The notes: generated by a model not told the origin, from the letters alone. 64,000 nucleotides of DNA from Candidatus Colenecus caballi (GCA_018065615.1 JAGHSY010000010.1:1-64000); one strand, 5' to 3'; shown: positions 1-14,530, numbered from the stretch's first letter. Program-made: numbers and translations.

Positions 1-41
1 CTCCAAAACCGTCAATGTGGGTTCGATTCCTGCCACCCCTG
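1..41 (+). tRNA. trpT: tRNA-Trp (CCA anticodon), 3' part only
   Basis: The window opens inside a tRNA. The first bases form an anticodon loop with CCA at 3-5, followed by the 3' half of the anticodon stem, a four-base variable loop, a T arm (GTGGG, TTCGATT, CCTGC at 17-33) and the 3' strand of the acceptor stem, ending at discriminator G41. No CCA tail is encoded. A tRNA-Trp directly before secE is a familiar arrangement in Bacteroidota. The 5' half lies outside the window. Confidence 0.85.
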
Positions 42-60
42 CAAAGAAAAAAACGACTAC

Positions 61-252
61 ATGTTCAAGAATTTCATTTCAAACTGTAAGGAATCTTACA
101 ACGAGCTTGTCCATAAGACAACATGGCCCTCTGGCAAGGAACTGACCAGCAGTGCAGTCATCGTATTAGTTGCTTCCCTGATGATTGCTGTTGTGGTTTA
201 CCTCATGGATACATGTTTCCAGGAGATAATGACAATTATCTACCCCAATTGA
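61..252 (+). CDS. secE: Preprotein translocase subunit SecE
   Basis: A 63-residue protein with the short single-span form of SecE. An amphipathic N-terminal segment contains the family signature around residues 12-27 (ELVHKTTWPSGKEL), followed by one membrane helix at about residues 31-50. SecE clamps the SecY channel of the Sec translocase in the inner membrane. It sits between tRNA-Trp and nusG, the standard bacterial order secE-nusG-rplKAJL-rpoBC. Start ATG at 61; nusG follows 8 bases after the stop. Confidence 0.95.
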   Translation: MFKNFISNCKESYNELVHKTTWPSGKELTSSAVIVLVASLMIAVVVYLMDTCFQEIMTIIYPN

Positions 253-260
253 TTTGAGAC

Positions 261-803
261 ATGGCTGAGTTGGTGAAGAAATGGTATGTCCTTAAGGCTA
301 TCAGCGGCAAGGAACTCAAGGTAAAGGAATACATTGAGGCCGATGCACGCAACAATGGTCTTGAGGAGGTGATTTCTCAAGTGCTTATTCCTACCGAAAA
401 GGTCGTTACCGTACGAAACGGCAAACGTGTCGTAAAGGAACGCAGCTATCTGCCCGGATACGTCCTGGTTGAGGCTGTACTTGACGGTGAGATCAAGCAG
501 CGACTTAGAAATTGTCCCAATGTGTTGGGTTTCCTTGGTGGCATGATAGATCCAACGCCTCTCCGCCCGTCTGAAGTAACCAGAATTCTGGGCTCAGCCG
601 GTGAAGTTGAAGAGACTCAGGAGGAAGTCCTTGTACCATTTACTGTAGGCGAAACAGTAAAGGTAACCTTCGGACCGTTCTCAGGCTTCAATGGTGTAAT
701 TGAAGAAGTTGATAACGCAAAGAAGAAGCTCAAGGTCATGGTCAAGATCTTCGGTCGCAAGACCCCTATAGATCTTGGTTTTATGCAAGTGGAGAAGATG
801 TAA
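261..803 (+). CDS. nusG: Transcription termination/antitermination factor NusG
   Basis: A 180-residue housekeeping NusG. The NGN domain begins with the typical KKWYVLKAISGKE and includes the LPGYVLVEA segment near residue 65. The C-terminal KOW domain (about residues 125-180) has GPFSGFNGVIEEVD. NusG binds RNA polymerase clamp helices and couples transcription to Rho and to ribosomal protein S10. It is distinct from the UpxY paralogue at 20532-21080. Cotranscribed with secE and rplK. Confidence 0.96.
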   Translation: MAELVKKWYVLKAISGKELKVKEYIEADARNNGLEEVISQVLIPTEKVVTVRNGKRVVKERSYLPGYVLVEAVLDGEIKQRLRNCPNVLGFLGGMIDPTPLRPSEVTRILGSAGEVEETQEEVLVPFTVGETVKVTFGPFSGFNGVIEEVDNAKKKLKVMVKIFGRKTPIDLGFMQVEKM

Positions 804-862
804 GCCGCCTGTTACCAGGCTTACGTATCTCCGTATAGTGTTCACATATAATTTTTTGGAAA

Positions 863-1287
863 ATGGCAAAAGAAGTTGCTGGATTAATCAAATTGCAGAT
901 TAAAGGAGGCGCTGCAAATCCATCACCTCCCGTAGGACCGGCTCTCGGTTCAAAGGGTTTGAACATAATGATTTCTGCAAACAGTTCAACGCCAGAACCC
1001 AGGACAAATCAGGTAAGACACTGCCGGTGATCATCACTTACTACAGTGACAAATCATTCGACTTTGTTGTTAAAACTCCTCCCGTAGCAATACAGTTGCT
1101 GGAAGCATCACGTGCAAAGTCAGGTTCAGCTGAACCTAACCGCAAGAAGGTCGCTTCAGTAACAAAGGAGCAGGTAGCTGCTATTGCACAGGACAAGATG
1201 CCCGACCTGAACTGTTTCACATTGGAATCAGCTATCTCTATGGTAGCAGGTACCGCCAGAAGTATGGGTATAACAGTTAAAGACTGA
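863..1287 (+). pseudogene. rplK: 50S ribosomal protein L11, interrupted by a one-base frameshift
   Basis: Translation from ATG 863 gives the normal L11 N-terminus ([16 protein letters not shown], then [17 protein letters not shown]). It then leaves frame and meets a stop at 1028-1030. The correct continuation ([16 protein letters not shown], then a complete C-terminal domain ending [11 protein letters not shown]) is in another frame from 970 to 1287. Restoring one G after 970 (ATGAT to ATGGAT) gives a full-length protein of about 141 residues. L11 forms part of the GTPase-associated centre of the ribosome. Every other gene of the operon is intact and no slippery heptamer is visible, so a sequence error is the likeliest explanation, though a real mutation is possible. 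Confidence 0.85.
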
Positions 1288-1322
1288 TATCCTGATATCT
1301 CTGAGAAAAAAAGTTTTAAGAA

Positions 1323-2021
1323 ATGGGTAAACTGACAAAAAACCAAAAGAGTGTCGCTTCTAAGATAGAAGCCGGCAAGGCATATTCCCTCAAGGAGGCA
1401 TCTCAGCTGGTCAAGGATATCACCACAACCAAGTTCGACGCATCAGTTGATATTGATGTCCGTCTTGGCGTTGATCCCCGTAAGGCCAACCAGATGGTCC
1501 GTGGCGTTGTTTCTCTTCCTAACGGTACAGGTAAGGTTACCAGAGTTCTTGCTCTGTGCACACCTGATCAGGAAGCAGCTGCTAAGGAAGCAGGTGCTGA
1601 CTACGTTGGCTTTGAAGAGTACATCGAGAAGATCAAGGGTGGATGGACTGACGTTGATGTCATCATCACCATGCCCGCACTGATGGGTAAACTTGGTCCT
1701 CTTGGTCGCATTCTGGGTCCCCGTGGACTCATGCCTAACCCCAAGAGCGGTACAGTAACAATGGATGTTGCCAAGGCTGTCAAGGAAGTCAAGCAGGGTA
1801 AGATTGACTTCAAGGTTGACAAGACCGGTATCGTCCACACTTCAATCGGCAAGGTTTCATTCTCTGCCGATGCTATCAGAGAGAATGCAAAGGAGTTCAT
1901 TGATACTATCATCAAACTGAAACCTTCTGCTGCTAAGGGTACATACATTAAGAGTCTTTACCTTTCAAGTACAATGAGCCGTGGTATCAAGATTGACACC
2001 AAGGCACTTGATGAGGCTTAA
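1323..2021 (+). CDS. rplA: 50S ribosomal protein L1
   Basis: A 232-residue L1, normal length. Recognisable segments are KKANQMVRG-like [19 protein letters not shown] near residue 55 and the highly conserved [19 protein letters not shown] near residue 128. L1 binds 23S rRNA in the mobile L1 stalk that helps move deacylated tRNA out of the E site, and in many bacteria represses its own operon by binding the mRNA. Start ATG 1323; rplJ follows 14 bases downstream. Confidence 0.97.
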   Translation: MGKLTKNQKSVASKIEAGKAYSLKEASQLVKDITTTKFDASVDIDVRLGVDPRKANQMVRGVVSLPNGTGKVTRVLALCTPDQEAAAKEAGADYVGFEEYIEKIKGGWTDVDVIITMPALMGKLGPLGRILGPRGLMPNPKSGTVTMDVAKAVKEVKQGKIDFKVDKTGIVHTSIGKVSFSADAIRENAKEFIDTIIKLKPSAAKGTYIKSLYLSSTMSRGIKIDTKALDEA

Positions 2022-2035
2022 TTTCGATTAAATCT

Positions 2036-2560
2036 ATGAAAAAGGAAGATAAAGCACTTATTATCGAGTCCCTGAAGCAGACAATTCAGAGTTACTCAGC
2101 TTTCTACCTTGTCAATGTTGAAGGTCTGAATTCTCAGGCTACAAGTGACCTGCGCAGAAAGTGCTTCAAGAATGAGGTCAAGATGGTCGTTGTCAAGAAC
2201 ACCCTTCTCCAGAAGGCACTTGAACAGTTGGACGGTGATTATTCACCCCTTTACGATTCACTTAAGGGTACAACAGCCCTTATGCTGACAAACGTAGCCA
2301 ACTCACCTGCCAAGCTTCTGAAGGATGCTACTGATAAGAAAACCGGTATTCCGGGTCTCAAGGCTGCTTATGCAGAGGAAAGCTTCTACATTGGAGCAAA
2401 CCAGCTCGAGGCTCTGGTCAACATCAAGAGCAAGAAGGAACTCATTGCCGACGTCATTGCACTTCTGCAGTCACCGGCCAAGAACGTCATTTCTGCTCTG
2501 CAGTCTGGTGCCAACACCATCCATGGAGTTCTCAAGACTCTTGGAGAAAGAGAGAATTAA
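2036..2560 (+). CDS. rplJ: 50S ribosomal protein L10
   Basis: A 174-residue L10. It has the N-terminal rRNA-binding domain (FYLVNVEGLNSQATSDLRRKC, VKMVVVKNTLLQKAL) and a C-terminal helix that in the family carries L7/L12 dimers. It anchors the L12 stalk that recruits translational GTPases. It lies between rplA and rplL in the usual order. The short gap after rplA leaves no room for a separate structured L10 leader upstream; any autoregulatory element would have to overlap coding sequence. Confidence 0.96.
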   Translation: MKKEDKALIIESLKQTIQSYSAFYLVNVEGLNSQATSDLRRKCFKNEVKMVVVKNTLLQKALEQLDGDYSPLYDSLKGTTALMLTNVANSPAKLLKDATDKKTGIPGLKAAYAEESFYIGANQLEALVNIKSKKELIADVIALLQSPAKNVISALQSGANTIHGVLKTLGEREN

Positions 2561-2602
2561 TTTTTCAAAACCAAGTAACAAACCTATTAAAATTATACAA
2601 CA

Positions 2603-2980
2603 ATGGCTGATTTGAAAGCATTAGCAGAAGAACTGGTTAACCTTACCGTTAAGGAGGTCAACGAACTCGCAAACATCCTGAAGGATGAATATGGAATTGA
2701 ACCCGCTGCCGCAGCTGTAGCTGTAGCTGCTGCTGGTCCTGCTGCCGCTGCTGAGGCTGCAGAAGAAAAGTCTTCATTTGACGTAGTACTGAAGAGCTTT
2801 GGTGCAAACAAGCTTGCTGTCGTTAAGGCAGTCAAGGAAGCTTGCGGCCTTGGCCTGAAGGAAGCAAAGGATCTTGTTGACGCTGCTCCCAGCACCGTTA
2901 AGGAAGGTGTAGCTAAGGACGAAGCCGAGGGTCTGAAGAAGGCTCTGGAAGAGGCTGGCGCTGAAGTAGAACTTAAGTAA
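2603..2980 (+). CDS. rplL: 50S ribosomal protein L7/L12
   Basis: A 125-residue L7/L12. It has an N-terminal dimerisation domain, an Ala-rich flexible hinge (about residues 34-54), and the C-terminal factor-binding domain with [34 protein letters not shown]. It is the multicopy stalk protein that stimulates GTP hydrolysis by EF-Tu and EF-G. The hinge makes this short region repetitive at DNA level. It is followed by an attenuator-like hairpin before rpoB. Confidence 0.97.
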   Translation: MADLKALAEELVNLTVKEVNELANILKDEYGIEPAAAAVAVAAAGPAAAAEAAEEKSSFDVVLKSFGANKLAVVKAVKEACGLGLKEAKDLVDAAPSTVKEGVAKDEAEGLKKALEEAGAEVELK

Positions 2981-3007
2981 TTTCACAGCCTGCCCAGCAG
3001 GTAAAAC

Positions 3008-3064
3008 GGTTAAGAAACCCCGACGGCAGCCTGCAAGGGCCTGCCTAGGGTTCTTAACCTTTTT
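3008..3064 (+). terminator. Hairpin with U tract between rplL and rpoB (attenuator)
   Basis: GGTTAAGAAACCC (3008-3020) pairs with GGGTTCTTAACC (3048-3059), with one unpaired A and an inner GGCAG/CTGCC stem (3025-3029, 3041-3045), and is followed by five T at 3060-3064. It lies inside the ribosomal protein/RNA polymerase operon, so it probably terminates only part of the transcripts. That would lower rpoBC expression relative to rplL, as the rplL-rpoB attenuator does in E. coli. Confidence 0.75.
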
Positions 3065-3104
3065 GTGCGTTAAAAATCAAGTTCTTTAAAATTACCTTCC
3101 CTAT

Positions 3105-6100
3105 ATGTCTTCTAACACTGATAATCAGAGAATAAATTTCGCTTCCGTAAGGAATCCGATGCCGTGTCCTGATTTCCTTGAAGTACAGCTGAAGTCATTC
3201 AAGGATTTCCTGCAGTTGGACACCCCGCCTGAGAAACGCAAGAACGAAGGACTCTATAAAGTTTTTTCAGAGAACTTCCCCATAGCCGACACCCGGAACA
3301 ATTTCGTCCTGGAATTTCTGGACTATTACATTGACCCGCCCCGCTACACCATTGAAGAGTGTCTGGAGCATGGTCTGACCTATAGTGTACCCTTGAAGGC
3401 CAAACTGAAACTTTACTGCACCGATCCCGATCATGAGGATTTCGATACAGTAATTCAGGACGTCTTCCTTGGCCCCATCCCTTATATGACGGCACAGGGT
3501 ACTTTCGTTATCAACGGTGCTGAACGCGTTGTCGTGTCTCAGCTTCACCGTTCTCCCGGTGTATTCTTCGGCCAGAGCATCCATTCAAACGGAACTCCAC
3601 TTTATTCTGCACGTATCATTCCTTTCAAGGGTTCATGGATCGAATTTGCTACAGACATAAACAATGTCATGTATGCATACATTGACCGCAAGAAGAAACT
3701 CCCGGTTACAACCCTGTTGCGTGCCATCGGTTTTGAGACCGATAAGGATATTGTGGACATTTTTGACCTTGCTGAAGAAGTGAAGGTCAACAAGACAACA
3801 CTCAAGAAGTGCATTGGCCGCAAGCTTGCAGCACGTGTCCTGAGAACACGTATTGAAGATTTCGTAGATTCCGATACCGGCGAAGTCGTTTCAATTGAAC
3901 GTCATGAGGTTGTCGTTGACCGTGAGGCCGAACTTACAGAAGACAATATCAATGATATACTTGATTCAGGCCTGGAAACCATTCTTCTCCACAAGGAGCA
4001 GGAGGGTCAGTCCGACTATTCGATTATCTTCAACACACTGCAGAAGGACCCGTGCAACTCTGAAAAGGAGGCAGTCCTGTACATCTACCGTCAGTTGCGT
4101 AATGCCGATCCTGCCGATGATTCAAGTGCACGTGAAGTGATCAACAACCTGTTCTTCTCAGACAAGCGTTATGATCTGGGTGAGGTCGGTCGTTACCGCG
4201 TGAACCGCAAGCTTGGTCTGACGACAGACATGAGCATTGGCGTTCTGACCAAGGAAGATATCATTGAGATTATCAAGTACCTTATAGAACTTGTCAATTC
4301 ACACGCAGTGGTCGATGATATCGATCATCTGTCAAACCGTCGTGTCCGCACTGTCGGTGAGCAGCTGTCCAACCAGTTTGCTATCGGACTTGCACGTATG
4401 GCCCGTACCATACGCGAGCGCATGAATGTACGTGACAATGAGGTGTTCACTCCGACTGACCTCATCAACGCAAAGACAGTTTCTGCTGTGATCAATTCGT
4501 TCTTCGGAACAAACGCACTGTCACAGTTCATGGACCAGACCAATCCTCTGGCAGAAATCACTCACAAGCGCCGTATGTCCGCTCTCGGACCTGGCGGTCT
4601 GTCACGTGAGCGTGCCGGATTCGAGGTCCGTGACGTACACTATACCCATTACGGTCGTCTTTGCCCGATTGAGACTCCTGAAGGTCCGAACATCGGACTT
4701 ATATCATCTCTGTGTATCTATGCCAAGATCAATGATCTCGGTTTCATAGAGACTCCGTACCGCAAGGTCAGCGACTGCCACGTCAATCTGAACAATGATG
4801 AGGTCAAGTATCTGACTGCCGAGGAAGAGGAAGGTGTAATCATAGGTCAGGGTAATGCACCGTATGATGAAAACGGCAAGTTCATCCGTACCCGTGTGAA
4901 GGCTCGCCGTGATGCCGATTTCCCTGTTGTTCCTCCAGAAGAGGTCGAACTCATGGACGTATCGCCCCAGCAGATTGCTTCAATTGCAGCTGCTCTGATT
5001 CCTTTCCTTGAGCATGATGATGCCAACCGTGCCCTGATGGGATCGAACATGATGCGCCAGGCCGTTCCTCTGATGCGTACCGAAGCACCTATCGTAGGTA
5101 CCGGTATTGAGAAGCAGCTTGCTGAAGATTCACGCACACAGATTACAGCTGAAGGTGACGGTACTGTCACATACGTTGACGCTGCCGTTATCCGCATACA
5201 GTATGACCGTACTGAAGAGGAAGAGTTTGTAAGCTTCGAACCAGCTGAGAAGGAATACAGACTGCCCAAGTTCCGCCGTACCAACCAGAATATGACCATC
5301 GACCTTCGTCCTACATGTGAAAAGGGTCAGCGTGTCAAGGCCGGCGATATCCTTACTGAAGGTTATTCGACACAGAACGGCGAACTTGCACTTGGCAAGA
5401 ACCTTCTGGTTGCATACATGCCTTGGAAGGGTTACAACTATGAGGATGCCATCGTGCTTAACGAGCGCGTAGTCCGTGAAGATATCCTGACTTCTGTTCA
5501 TGTTGAAGAGTTCATCCTTGAAGTCCGTGAAACGAAGCGCGGCATGGAGGAACTTACAAATGATATTCCTAATGTCAGTGAAGACGCCACCAAGGATCTT
5601 GATGAGAACGGTATTGTCCGCATAGGTGCCTATATCCAGCCGGGTGATATCCTTATAGGAAAGATCACTCCTAAGGGTGAAAGTGATCCTTCACCTGAAG
5701 AGAAGCTGTTGCGCGCCATTTTCGGTGACAAGGCAGGTGACGTGAAGGATGCTTCACTTAAGGCTTCTCCTTCACTCAAGGGTGTTGTAATTGACAAGAA
5801 ACTGTTCTCACGTGCAGTGAAGACCCGTTCTTCAAAGCAGGCTGACAAGGCAAGACTGCCTATGATTGATGCCGAGTTTGAGGACAAGGTTTCTGAACTG
5901 AAGGGCGTTCTTGTAAAGAAACTGCTTACTTTGACTGACAAGAAGACATCACAGGGCATTTTTGACCTGCTTGGTACTGAGGTCATTGCCAAGGGTGCAC
6001 GTTTCAAGAAGGAAACTCTTGAGGCTCTTGACTATTCATCAGTCCAGTCAGACCGTTGGACTGCTGACGAACATACAAACGAACTTGTTTCAAAACTGAT

Positions 6101-6917
6101 TGTAAACTACCTGCGCAAGTATAAGGAATTCGATGCCGAGAACAAGCGCAAGAAGTTTGCTCTTACCATTGGTGACGAACTGCCTTCAGGTATCATCCAG
6201 ATGGCAAAGGTTTACGTTGCCAAGAAGCGTAAGATCGGCGTAGGTGACAAGATGGCCGGCCGTCACGGTAACAAGGGTATCGTGTCACGCGTGGTCAAGC
6301 AGGAGGATATGCCGTTCCTGGCTGACGGAACTCCCGTTGATATCGTTCTCAACCCGCTGGGTGTGCCTTCACGTATGAACATCGGTCAGATATTTGAGAC
6401 CGTTCTCGGTCATGCCGGACGTGAACTTGGCGTCAAGTTCGCCACTCCTATCTTTGACGGTGCTACTATGGATGATCTTAACACCTGGACTGACAAGGCC
6501 GGTCTGCCTCGTTATGGCAAGACACAGCTCTATGACGGCGGCACAGGTGAACCGTTTGACCAGTGTGCAACAGTGGGTGTCACCTATATGCTGAAACTGG
6601 GTCACATGGTTGAAGACAAGATGCATGCCCGTTCAATCGGACCGTACTCTCTTATCACACAGCAGCCGCTTGGCGGTAAGGCACAGTTCGGTGGTCAGCG
6701 TTTCGGTGAAATGGAAGTCTGGGCTCTTGAAGCATTCGGTGCATCACACGTGCTTCAGGAAATCCTGACTATCAAGTCCGATGATGTTACAGGCCGTTCA
6801 AAGGCTTATGAGGCTATTGTGAAAGGTGATCCGATGCCAATACCTGGCATCCCCGAATCTCTCAACGTGCTGCTGCACGAACTGCGCGGTTTGGGTCTGA
6901 GCATCAATCTTGATTAA
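3105..6917 (+). CDS. rpoB: DNA-directed RNA polymerase subunit beta
   Basis: A 1270-residue beta subunit, full length for Bacteroidota. The rifampicin-binding region is at about residues 465-530, with [19 protein letters not shown] and [13 protein letters not shown]. The Asp, His and Ser positions linked to rifampicin resistance are wild type. Further on are the conserved YNYEDA and the C-terminal [10 protein letters not shown] and [19 protein letters not shown] segments. Together with RpoC it forms the catalytic core. Start ATG 3105, 41 bases past the attenuator; rpoC follows after 22 bases. Confidence 0.98.
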   Translation: MSSNTDNQRINFASVRNPMPCPDFLEVQLKSFKDFLQLDTPPEKRKNEGLYKVFSENFPIADTRNNFVLEFLDYYIDPPRYTIEECLEHGLTYSVPLKAKLKLYCTDPDHEDFDTVIQDVFLGPIPYMTAQGTFVINGAERVVVSQLHRSPGVFFGQSIHSNGTPLYSARIIPFKGSWIEFATDINNVMYAYIDRKKKLPVTTLLRAIGFETDKDIVDIFDLAEEVKVNKTTLKKCIGRKLAARVLRTRIEDFVDSDTGEVVSIERHEVVVDREAELTEDNINDILDSGLETILLHKEQEGQSDYSIIFNTLQKDPCNSEKEAVLYIYRQLRNADPADDSSAREVINNLFFSDKRYDLGEVGRYRVNRKLGLTTDMSIGVLTKEDIIEIIKYLIELVNSHAVVDDIDHLSNRRVRTVGEQLSNQFAIGLARMARTIRERMNVRDNEVFTPTDLINAKTVSAVINSFFGTNALSQFMDQTNPLAEITHKRRMSALGPGGLSRERAGFEVRDVHYTHYGRLCPIETPEGPNIGLISSLCIYAKINDLGFIETPYRKVSDCHVNLNNDEVKYLTAEEEEGVIIGQGNAPYDENGKFIRTRVKARRDADFPVVPPEEVELMDVSPQQIASIAAALIPFLEHDDANRALMGSNMMRQAVPLMRTEAPIVGTGIEKQLAEDSRTQITAEGDGTVTYVDAAVIRIQYDRTEEEEFVSFEPAEKEYRLPKFRRTNQNMTIDLRPTCEKGQRVKAGDILTEGYSTQNGELALGKNLLVAYMPWKGYNYEDAIVLNERVVREDILTSVHVEEFILEVRETKRGMEELTNDIPNVSEDATKDLDENGIVRIGAYIQPGDILIGKITPKGESDPSPEEKLLRAIFGDKAGDVKDASLKASPSLKGVVIDKKLFSRAVKTRSSKQADKARLPMIDAEFEDKVSELKGVLVKKLLTLTDKKTSQGIFDLLGTEVIAKGARFKKETLEALDYSSVQSDRWTADEHTNELVSKLIVNYLRKYKEFDAENKRKKFALTIGDELPSGIIQMAKVYVAKKRKIGVGDKMAGRHGNKGIVSRVVKQEDMPFLADGTPVDIVLNPLGVPSRMNIGQIFETVLGHAGRELGVKFATPIFDGATMDDLNTWTDKAGLPRYGKTQLYDGGTGEPFDQCATVGVTYMLKLGHMVEDKMHARSIGPYSLITQQPLGGKAQFGGQRFGEMEVWALEAFGASHVLQEILTIKSDDVTGRSKAYEAIVKGDPMPIPGIPESLNVLLHELRGLGLSINLD

Positions 6918-6939
6918 TCACCATTAAAGAAAAGAAGCC

Positions 6940-11274
<4,335 letters not shown>

Positions 11275-11293
11275 TTGATTAGACTTGATATTT

Positions 11294-11330
11294 GAAGAGG
11301 GGTGACGGTTTCCGCCACCCCTCTTCTTTA
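11294..11330. terminator. Bidirectional terminator between rpoC and dgt
   Basis: GAAGAGGGGTG (11294-11304) pairs perfectly with CACCCCTCTTC (11316-11326), with T-rich sequence on the rpoC side. It lies between the convergent stop codons of rpoC and dgt, so it can serve both strands. Confidence 0.85.
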
Positions 11331-11349
11331 TCCAAATCGGGCAGACATA

Positions 11350-12687
11350 TCAGACTGACGGCAGACTGTGGCCCAGAATATGTCTGTATGTGTCCAATGC
11401 AAAGACATCGGTCATGCCGCTTATGTAGTCCAGGATGGCCATGACGCGTACGTATGGTGAAGAATCGCTAATCTCATACTGGCTGGAGACGCGGCCCATA
11501 AGGAGCTTGGAATACTCCTTTTCCGGATGCAGGACGGCATCAACATTCAGTTCCAGGAGGGTGCTTATAATGCGGAAACCGGCCAGTTCCACGTCAAAAA
11601 CGTCCTTTGAGTGGTATATGCGTTCGACAGACATGTCATACAGGTAGTGATATGCCTTGCTTAAAGGTTCGCTTATGTGGTCAATGAGTGTGCCTTTGAA
11701 GGTTCCCTGAAGAATGTCCTTCTCACCGTCAATGAAAGCGCGTGTGCATTCGTCTATCAGCCTGCCAATGACTTTGGAACGCAGGTAGGCAATCTGTTCG
11801 TTGGCATCGTTGACTTCAAGGAATATGCTTTCTGCACGGGCTTTGCCATTATCGGTCAGGAATTCCATCAGGTAATGCTTTGTCTCTTCTGTGGACAGCA
11901 GCTTGAGTTTGTGGGCGTCTTCCATGTCCATTATCAGATAGCATATGTCATCAGCGGCCTCAACCAGGTAAACAAGCGGGTGACGGGCGTAGCGCAGAGG
12001 CTTGCCAGGTGCACTGAGCCTGATCATGCCCAGTTCATCGGCCACGGTCTGGAACGCTTTTGCATCGGACTCAAAGAAACCGAACTTGTGGTGTCCTTCT
12101 GCGTATATTGACGAATACGGGTACTTGGCGACTGTGGCCAAGGTTGAGTAGGTCATGGCAAATCCGCCGTCACGACGGCCCAGAAATTTGTGTGTGAGCA
12201 GGCGGAAGGCGTTGGCGTTGCCTTCAAAGTTGATGACGTCTGTCCACCATGCCGGGTTGTCTTCAAGCAGGTCTTTCACATACTGTCCCTTGCCTTCAGT
12301 GAAGAAGGCCGATATGGCTTTTTCTCCGGAATGGCCGAATGGGGGATTGCCCATGTCGTGAGCCAGACATGCGGCCGATACGATGTTCCCTATCTCACTG
12401 ATGTAGGTGTCATTGAGTTCGGGGTGCATGCGCATTAAATGACGCAGCACGTTGTTGCCCAGTGAACGGCCAACGCAGGCCACTTCAAGGCTGTGTGTCA
12501 GACGGTTATGAACGAACACGCTGCCTGGCAGAGGAAATACCTGCGTCTTGTTCTGGAGACGGCGGAATGGAGCTGAAAAAACCAGACGGTCATAGTCGCG
12601 CAGAAAGACCGAACGGTCATCATGTGAAGTCTGATACGGCCCTTCCATGCCGAAACGTTTACTTGACAGAAGCTTTTCCCATTCCAT
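11350..12687 (-). CDS. dgt: Deoxyguanosinetriphosphate triphosphohydrolase-like HD protein
   Basis: A 445-residue dNTP triphosphohydrolase. Dgt family features are visible: DYDRLVFSAPFRRLQNKTQVF, then the HD-domain metal ligands in NRLTHSLEV and ACLAHDMGNPPFGHSGE. The enzyme cleaves dGTP (or other dNTPs) to the nucleoside and tripolyphosphate. An upstream ATG at 12735 would add 16 residues, but a TACTTTTG promoter box lies at 12714-12721, downstream of it. The start at 12687 (MEWEKLLSSKRFG) is therefore preferred and also matches the family N-terminus. It diverges from dut, so two nucleotide-pool enzymes share one intergenic region. Confidence 0.93.
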   Translation of the reverse strand: MEWEKLLSSKRFGMEGPYQTSHDDRSVFLRDYDRLVFSAPFRRLQNKTQVFPLPGSVFVHNRLTHSLEVACVGRSLGNNVLRHLMRMHPELNDTYISEIGNIVSAACLAHDMGNPPFGHSGEKAISAFFTEGKGQYVKDLLEDNPAWWTDVINFEGNANAFRLLTHKFLGRRDGGFAMTYSTLATVAKYPYSSIYAEGHHKFGFFESDAKAFQTVADELGMIRLSAPGKPLRYARHPLVYLVEAADDICYLIMDMEDAHKLKLLSTEETKHYLMEFLTDNGKARAESIFLEVNDANEQIAYLRSKVIGRLIDECTRAFIDGEKDILQGTFKGTLIDHISEPLSKAYHYLYDMSVERIYHSKDVFDVELAGFRIISTLLELNVDAVLHPEKEYSKLLMGRVSSQYEISDSSPYVRVMAILDYISGMTDVFALDTYRHILGHSLPSV

Positions 12688-12713
12688 ATTGCCGGTGTGT
12701 TTTTTAATGAACC

Positions 12714-12721
12714 CAAAAGTA
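12714..12721 (-). promoter_or_regulatory. -7 box for dgt
   Basis: The minus strand reads TACTTTTG, an exact match to the Bacteroidota TAnnTTTG box, about 27 bases before the chosen dgt start. No clear -33 element is visible. The position rules out the longer dgt reading frame. Confidence 0.6.
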
Positions 12722-12744
12722 GCCTTTTTTTCCATTTTTCTTGT

Positions 12745-12752
12745 TATTTTCG
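12745..12752 (+). promoter_or_regulatory. Possible -7 box for dut operon
   Basis: TATTTTCG, one mismatch from TAnnTTTG, 24 bases before the dut ATG, with a T-rich stretch upstream. Weaker than the opposing dgt box. Confidence 0.35.
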
Positions 12753-12776
12753 CACATAACTTAATTCCCAGTCAGG

Positions 12777-13208
12777 ATGACAATCAGAATAATCAACCGC
12801 TCACACCATGCTCTTCCGGAGTATGCCACCAGCCAGTCGGCAGGTATGGACCTCAGGGCCAACCTGGACGAACCAATTGTTTTGAAACCTATGGAGCGCC
12901 GTCTTGTTCCCACAGGACTTTTCATGTCCCTTCCAGCTGGATTTGAGGCTCAGGTGCGTCCGCGCAGCGGTCTTGCCATAAAGAAAGGAATTACGGTTCT
13001 CAATTCACCAGGTACGATTGACGCCGATTACCGCGGTGAAATCGGAGTTATTCTGATAAATCTCTCACAGGATGATTTCGTTATCAATGACGGTGAACGC
13101 ATTGCACAGATGGTCATTGCCCGTCACGAACAGGCGCAGTGGGAACAGGTAGAAACTCTTGATGAAACCGAGCGCGGAGCTGGCGGATTCGGTCACAGCG
13201 GAATCTGA
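12777..13208 (+). CDS. dut: Deoxyuridine 5'-triphosphate nucleotidohydrolase
   Basis: A 143-residue trimeric-type dUTPase. All five family motifs are present in order: [41 protein letters not shown] and a C-terminal [10 protein letters not shown] arm. It hydrolyses dUTP to dUMP and pyrophosphate, which keeps uracil out of DNA and supplies thymidylate synthesis. It is the first gene of a tightly packed run; the downstream gene starts within its stop codon (TGATG). Confidence 0.97.
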   Translation: MTIRIINRSHHALPEYATSQSAGMDLRANLDEPIVLKPMERRLVPTGLFMSLPAGFEAQVRPRSGLAIKKGITVLNSPGTIDADYRGEIGVILINLSQDDFVINDGERIAQMVIARHEQAQWEQVETLDETERGAGGFGHSGI

Positions 13209-14530
13209 TGAAGCGTACAGTGTTGTTCATTCTGCCGTATCTGGCATTGTGCATGTCTTGCCGTGCGTCAAAGCAGACTGATCTGACGGACATGCATGAT
13301 GGCTATGCCCATGACCATTTTTATATGGAGGCGGTTAAAATGAACAATGACGGCCGATATGATTCTGCAATGGACCTGATGTCCTTCAGTCTTGATCTGG
13401 ATACGGCATCGGCAGCTTCATGTTACACTCTGGCACAATATTATATGACTCTGGCCGGCCGTGAGGCACAGTCTGAGTACGCCGCAAAAGCTGAGAAACT
13501 GTTGTTAAGGGCTGTACGGCTTGAGCCTGACAACTACTGGTACTCACGTCTGCTGGCCATGAACTATCTGCGTCAGAAGAAGAATCCTGAGGCTCTGGCC
13601 CTTTATGAGGATATGATAAGCCGTTTTCCGGGGCGTACCGACATCCTGATGACTCTTGCCGGTCTGTATGACGATGCAGGAGAATATGAAAAGGAACTGC
13701 GTGCGCTTGAGCGTTTCGGAAAGATTGAGGATGTGGCCGACGAACTCAAGTTCCAGCGTTTTGCATGTTACCTCCAGATGGGTGAACTTGATTCTGCCTA
13801 TTATGAGTCCGATAATCCTGCCGATGTGATAGAACTGCTCATGAATACTACACGTGAAATGATTGAACATGCGGAAAGTAATCTGGACAAGATGAAATGC
13901 CGTTCCATGCTTGACCTTGTGTTCAGTTTCTGCGATGTGGTCATCAGACATGAGCCGCAACTGGCAAAAGCGTATTCACAGAAGTCCATAGCTTATTTCT
14001 GGATGGGTGAGAATGACAAGGCACTTGATGTTCTTGATCAGGGTATCAGGAATGCATCGGCCAAGGACAAACCGGAGCTGTTCAATCTGAGGGGCGATTT
14101 CCATCATACGTTAGGTGATATGGAAAAAATGTTTGCCGATTATGATTCCACCCTATTCTATGAACCGGACAATATAGCTGTCCTGAACAATTACGCCTAT
14201 TTCATGTCGCTTGAAGACCGTGAACTTGAGCGCGCTCTTGAAATGAGTGCTAGAACAATTTCTGCGGAGCCATATAATTCTACATTCCTTGATACTTATG
14301 CATGGATTCTGTTCCGTCTTAAAAGATATAAGGAGTCTTTGGAGTATATGGAAAAGGCTCTCAAGTACATGGAGACGGATAATGCAGACCTGTTTGAACA
14401 TTTTGGCGACGTGCTGTATAAATGCGGCAATGTGGAAAAGGCTGTGGAGAACTGGCACCGTGCAATGCAGCTGAACAGCAGTTCCAGAACTTTGGACATT
14501 AAAATCCGGGAAGGCAAATACGTGGAATGA
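13208..14530 (+). CDS. Tetratricopeptide-repeat lipoprotein
   Basis: A 440-residue protein with a lipoprotein signal (hydrophobic stretch then LCMSCRA, lipobox Cys near residue 18), followed by several TPR-like helical pairs. These include AEKLLLRAVRLEPDNYWY, KALDVLDQGIRNAS, ALEMSARTISAEPYN and AVENWHRAMQL. TPR lipoproteins act as scaffolds in envelope assembly. It overlaps dut by one base and the next gene by four bases (ATGA), so the four genes dut to the EnvC-like protein are probably cotranscribed and translationally coupled. The specific partner is not known. Confidence 0.85.
   Translation: MKRTVLFILPYLALCMSCRASKQTDLTDMHDGYAHDHFYMEAVKMNNDGRYDSAMDLMSFSLDLDTASAASCYTLAQYYMTLAGREAQSEYAAKAEKLLLRAVRLEPDNYWYSRLLAMNYLRQKKNPEALALYEDMISRFPGRTDILMTLAGLYDDAGEYEKELRALERFGKIEDVADELKFQRFACYLQMGELDSAYYESDNPADVIELLMNTTREMIEHAESNLDKMKCRSMLDLVFSFCDVVIRHEPQLAKAYSQKSIAYFWMGENDKALDVLDQGIRNASAKDKPELFNLRGDFHHTLGDMEKMFADYDSTLFYEPDNIAVLNNYAYFMSLEDRELERALEMSARTISAEPYNSTFLDTYAWILFRLKRYKESLEYMEKALKYMETDNADLFEHFGDVLYKCGNVEKAVENWHRAMQLNSSSRTLDIKIREGKYVE

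Noticed and set aside
962-975. Programmed -1 frameshift in rplK
   Set aside because: No slippery heptamer or downstream stimulatory structure is visible, and L11 is not known to use frameshifting.
2700-2765. Repetitive Ala-rich tract in rplL
   Set aside because: This is the normal flexible hinge of L7/L12.
3199-6626. Several open frames antisense to rpoB and rpoC
   Set aside because: They follow the codon bias of the sense genes, lack promoters and resemble no protein.
12688-12735. Longer dgt start at 12735
   Set aside because: An exact -7 box lies at 12714-12721, downstream of that ATG, and the extra residues do not match the family.
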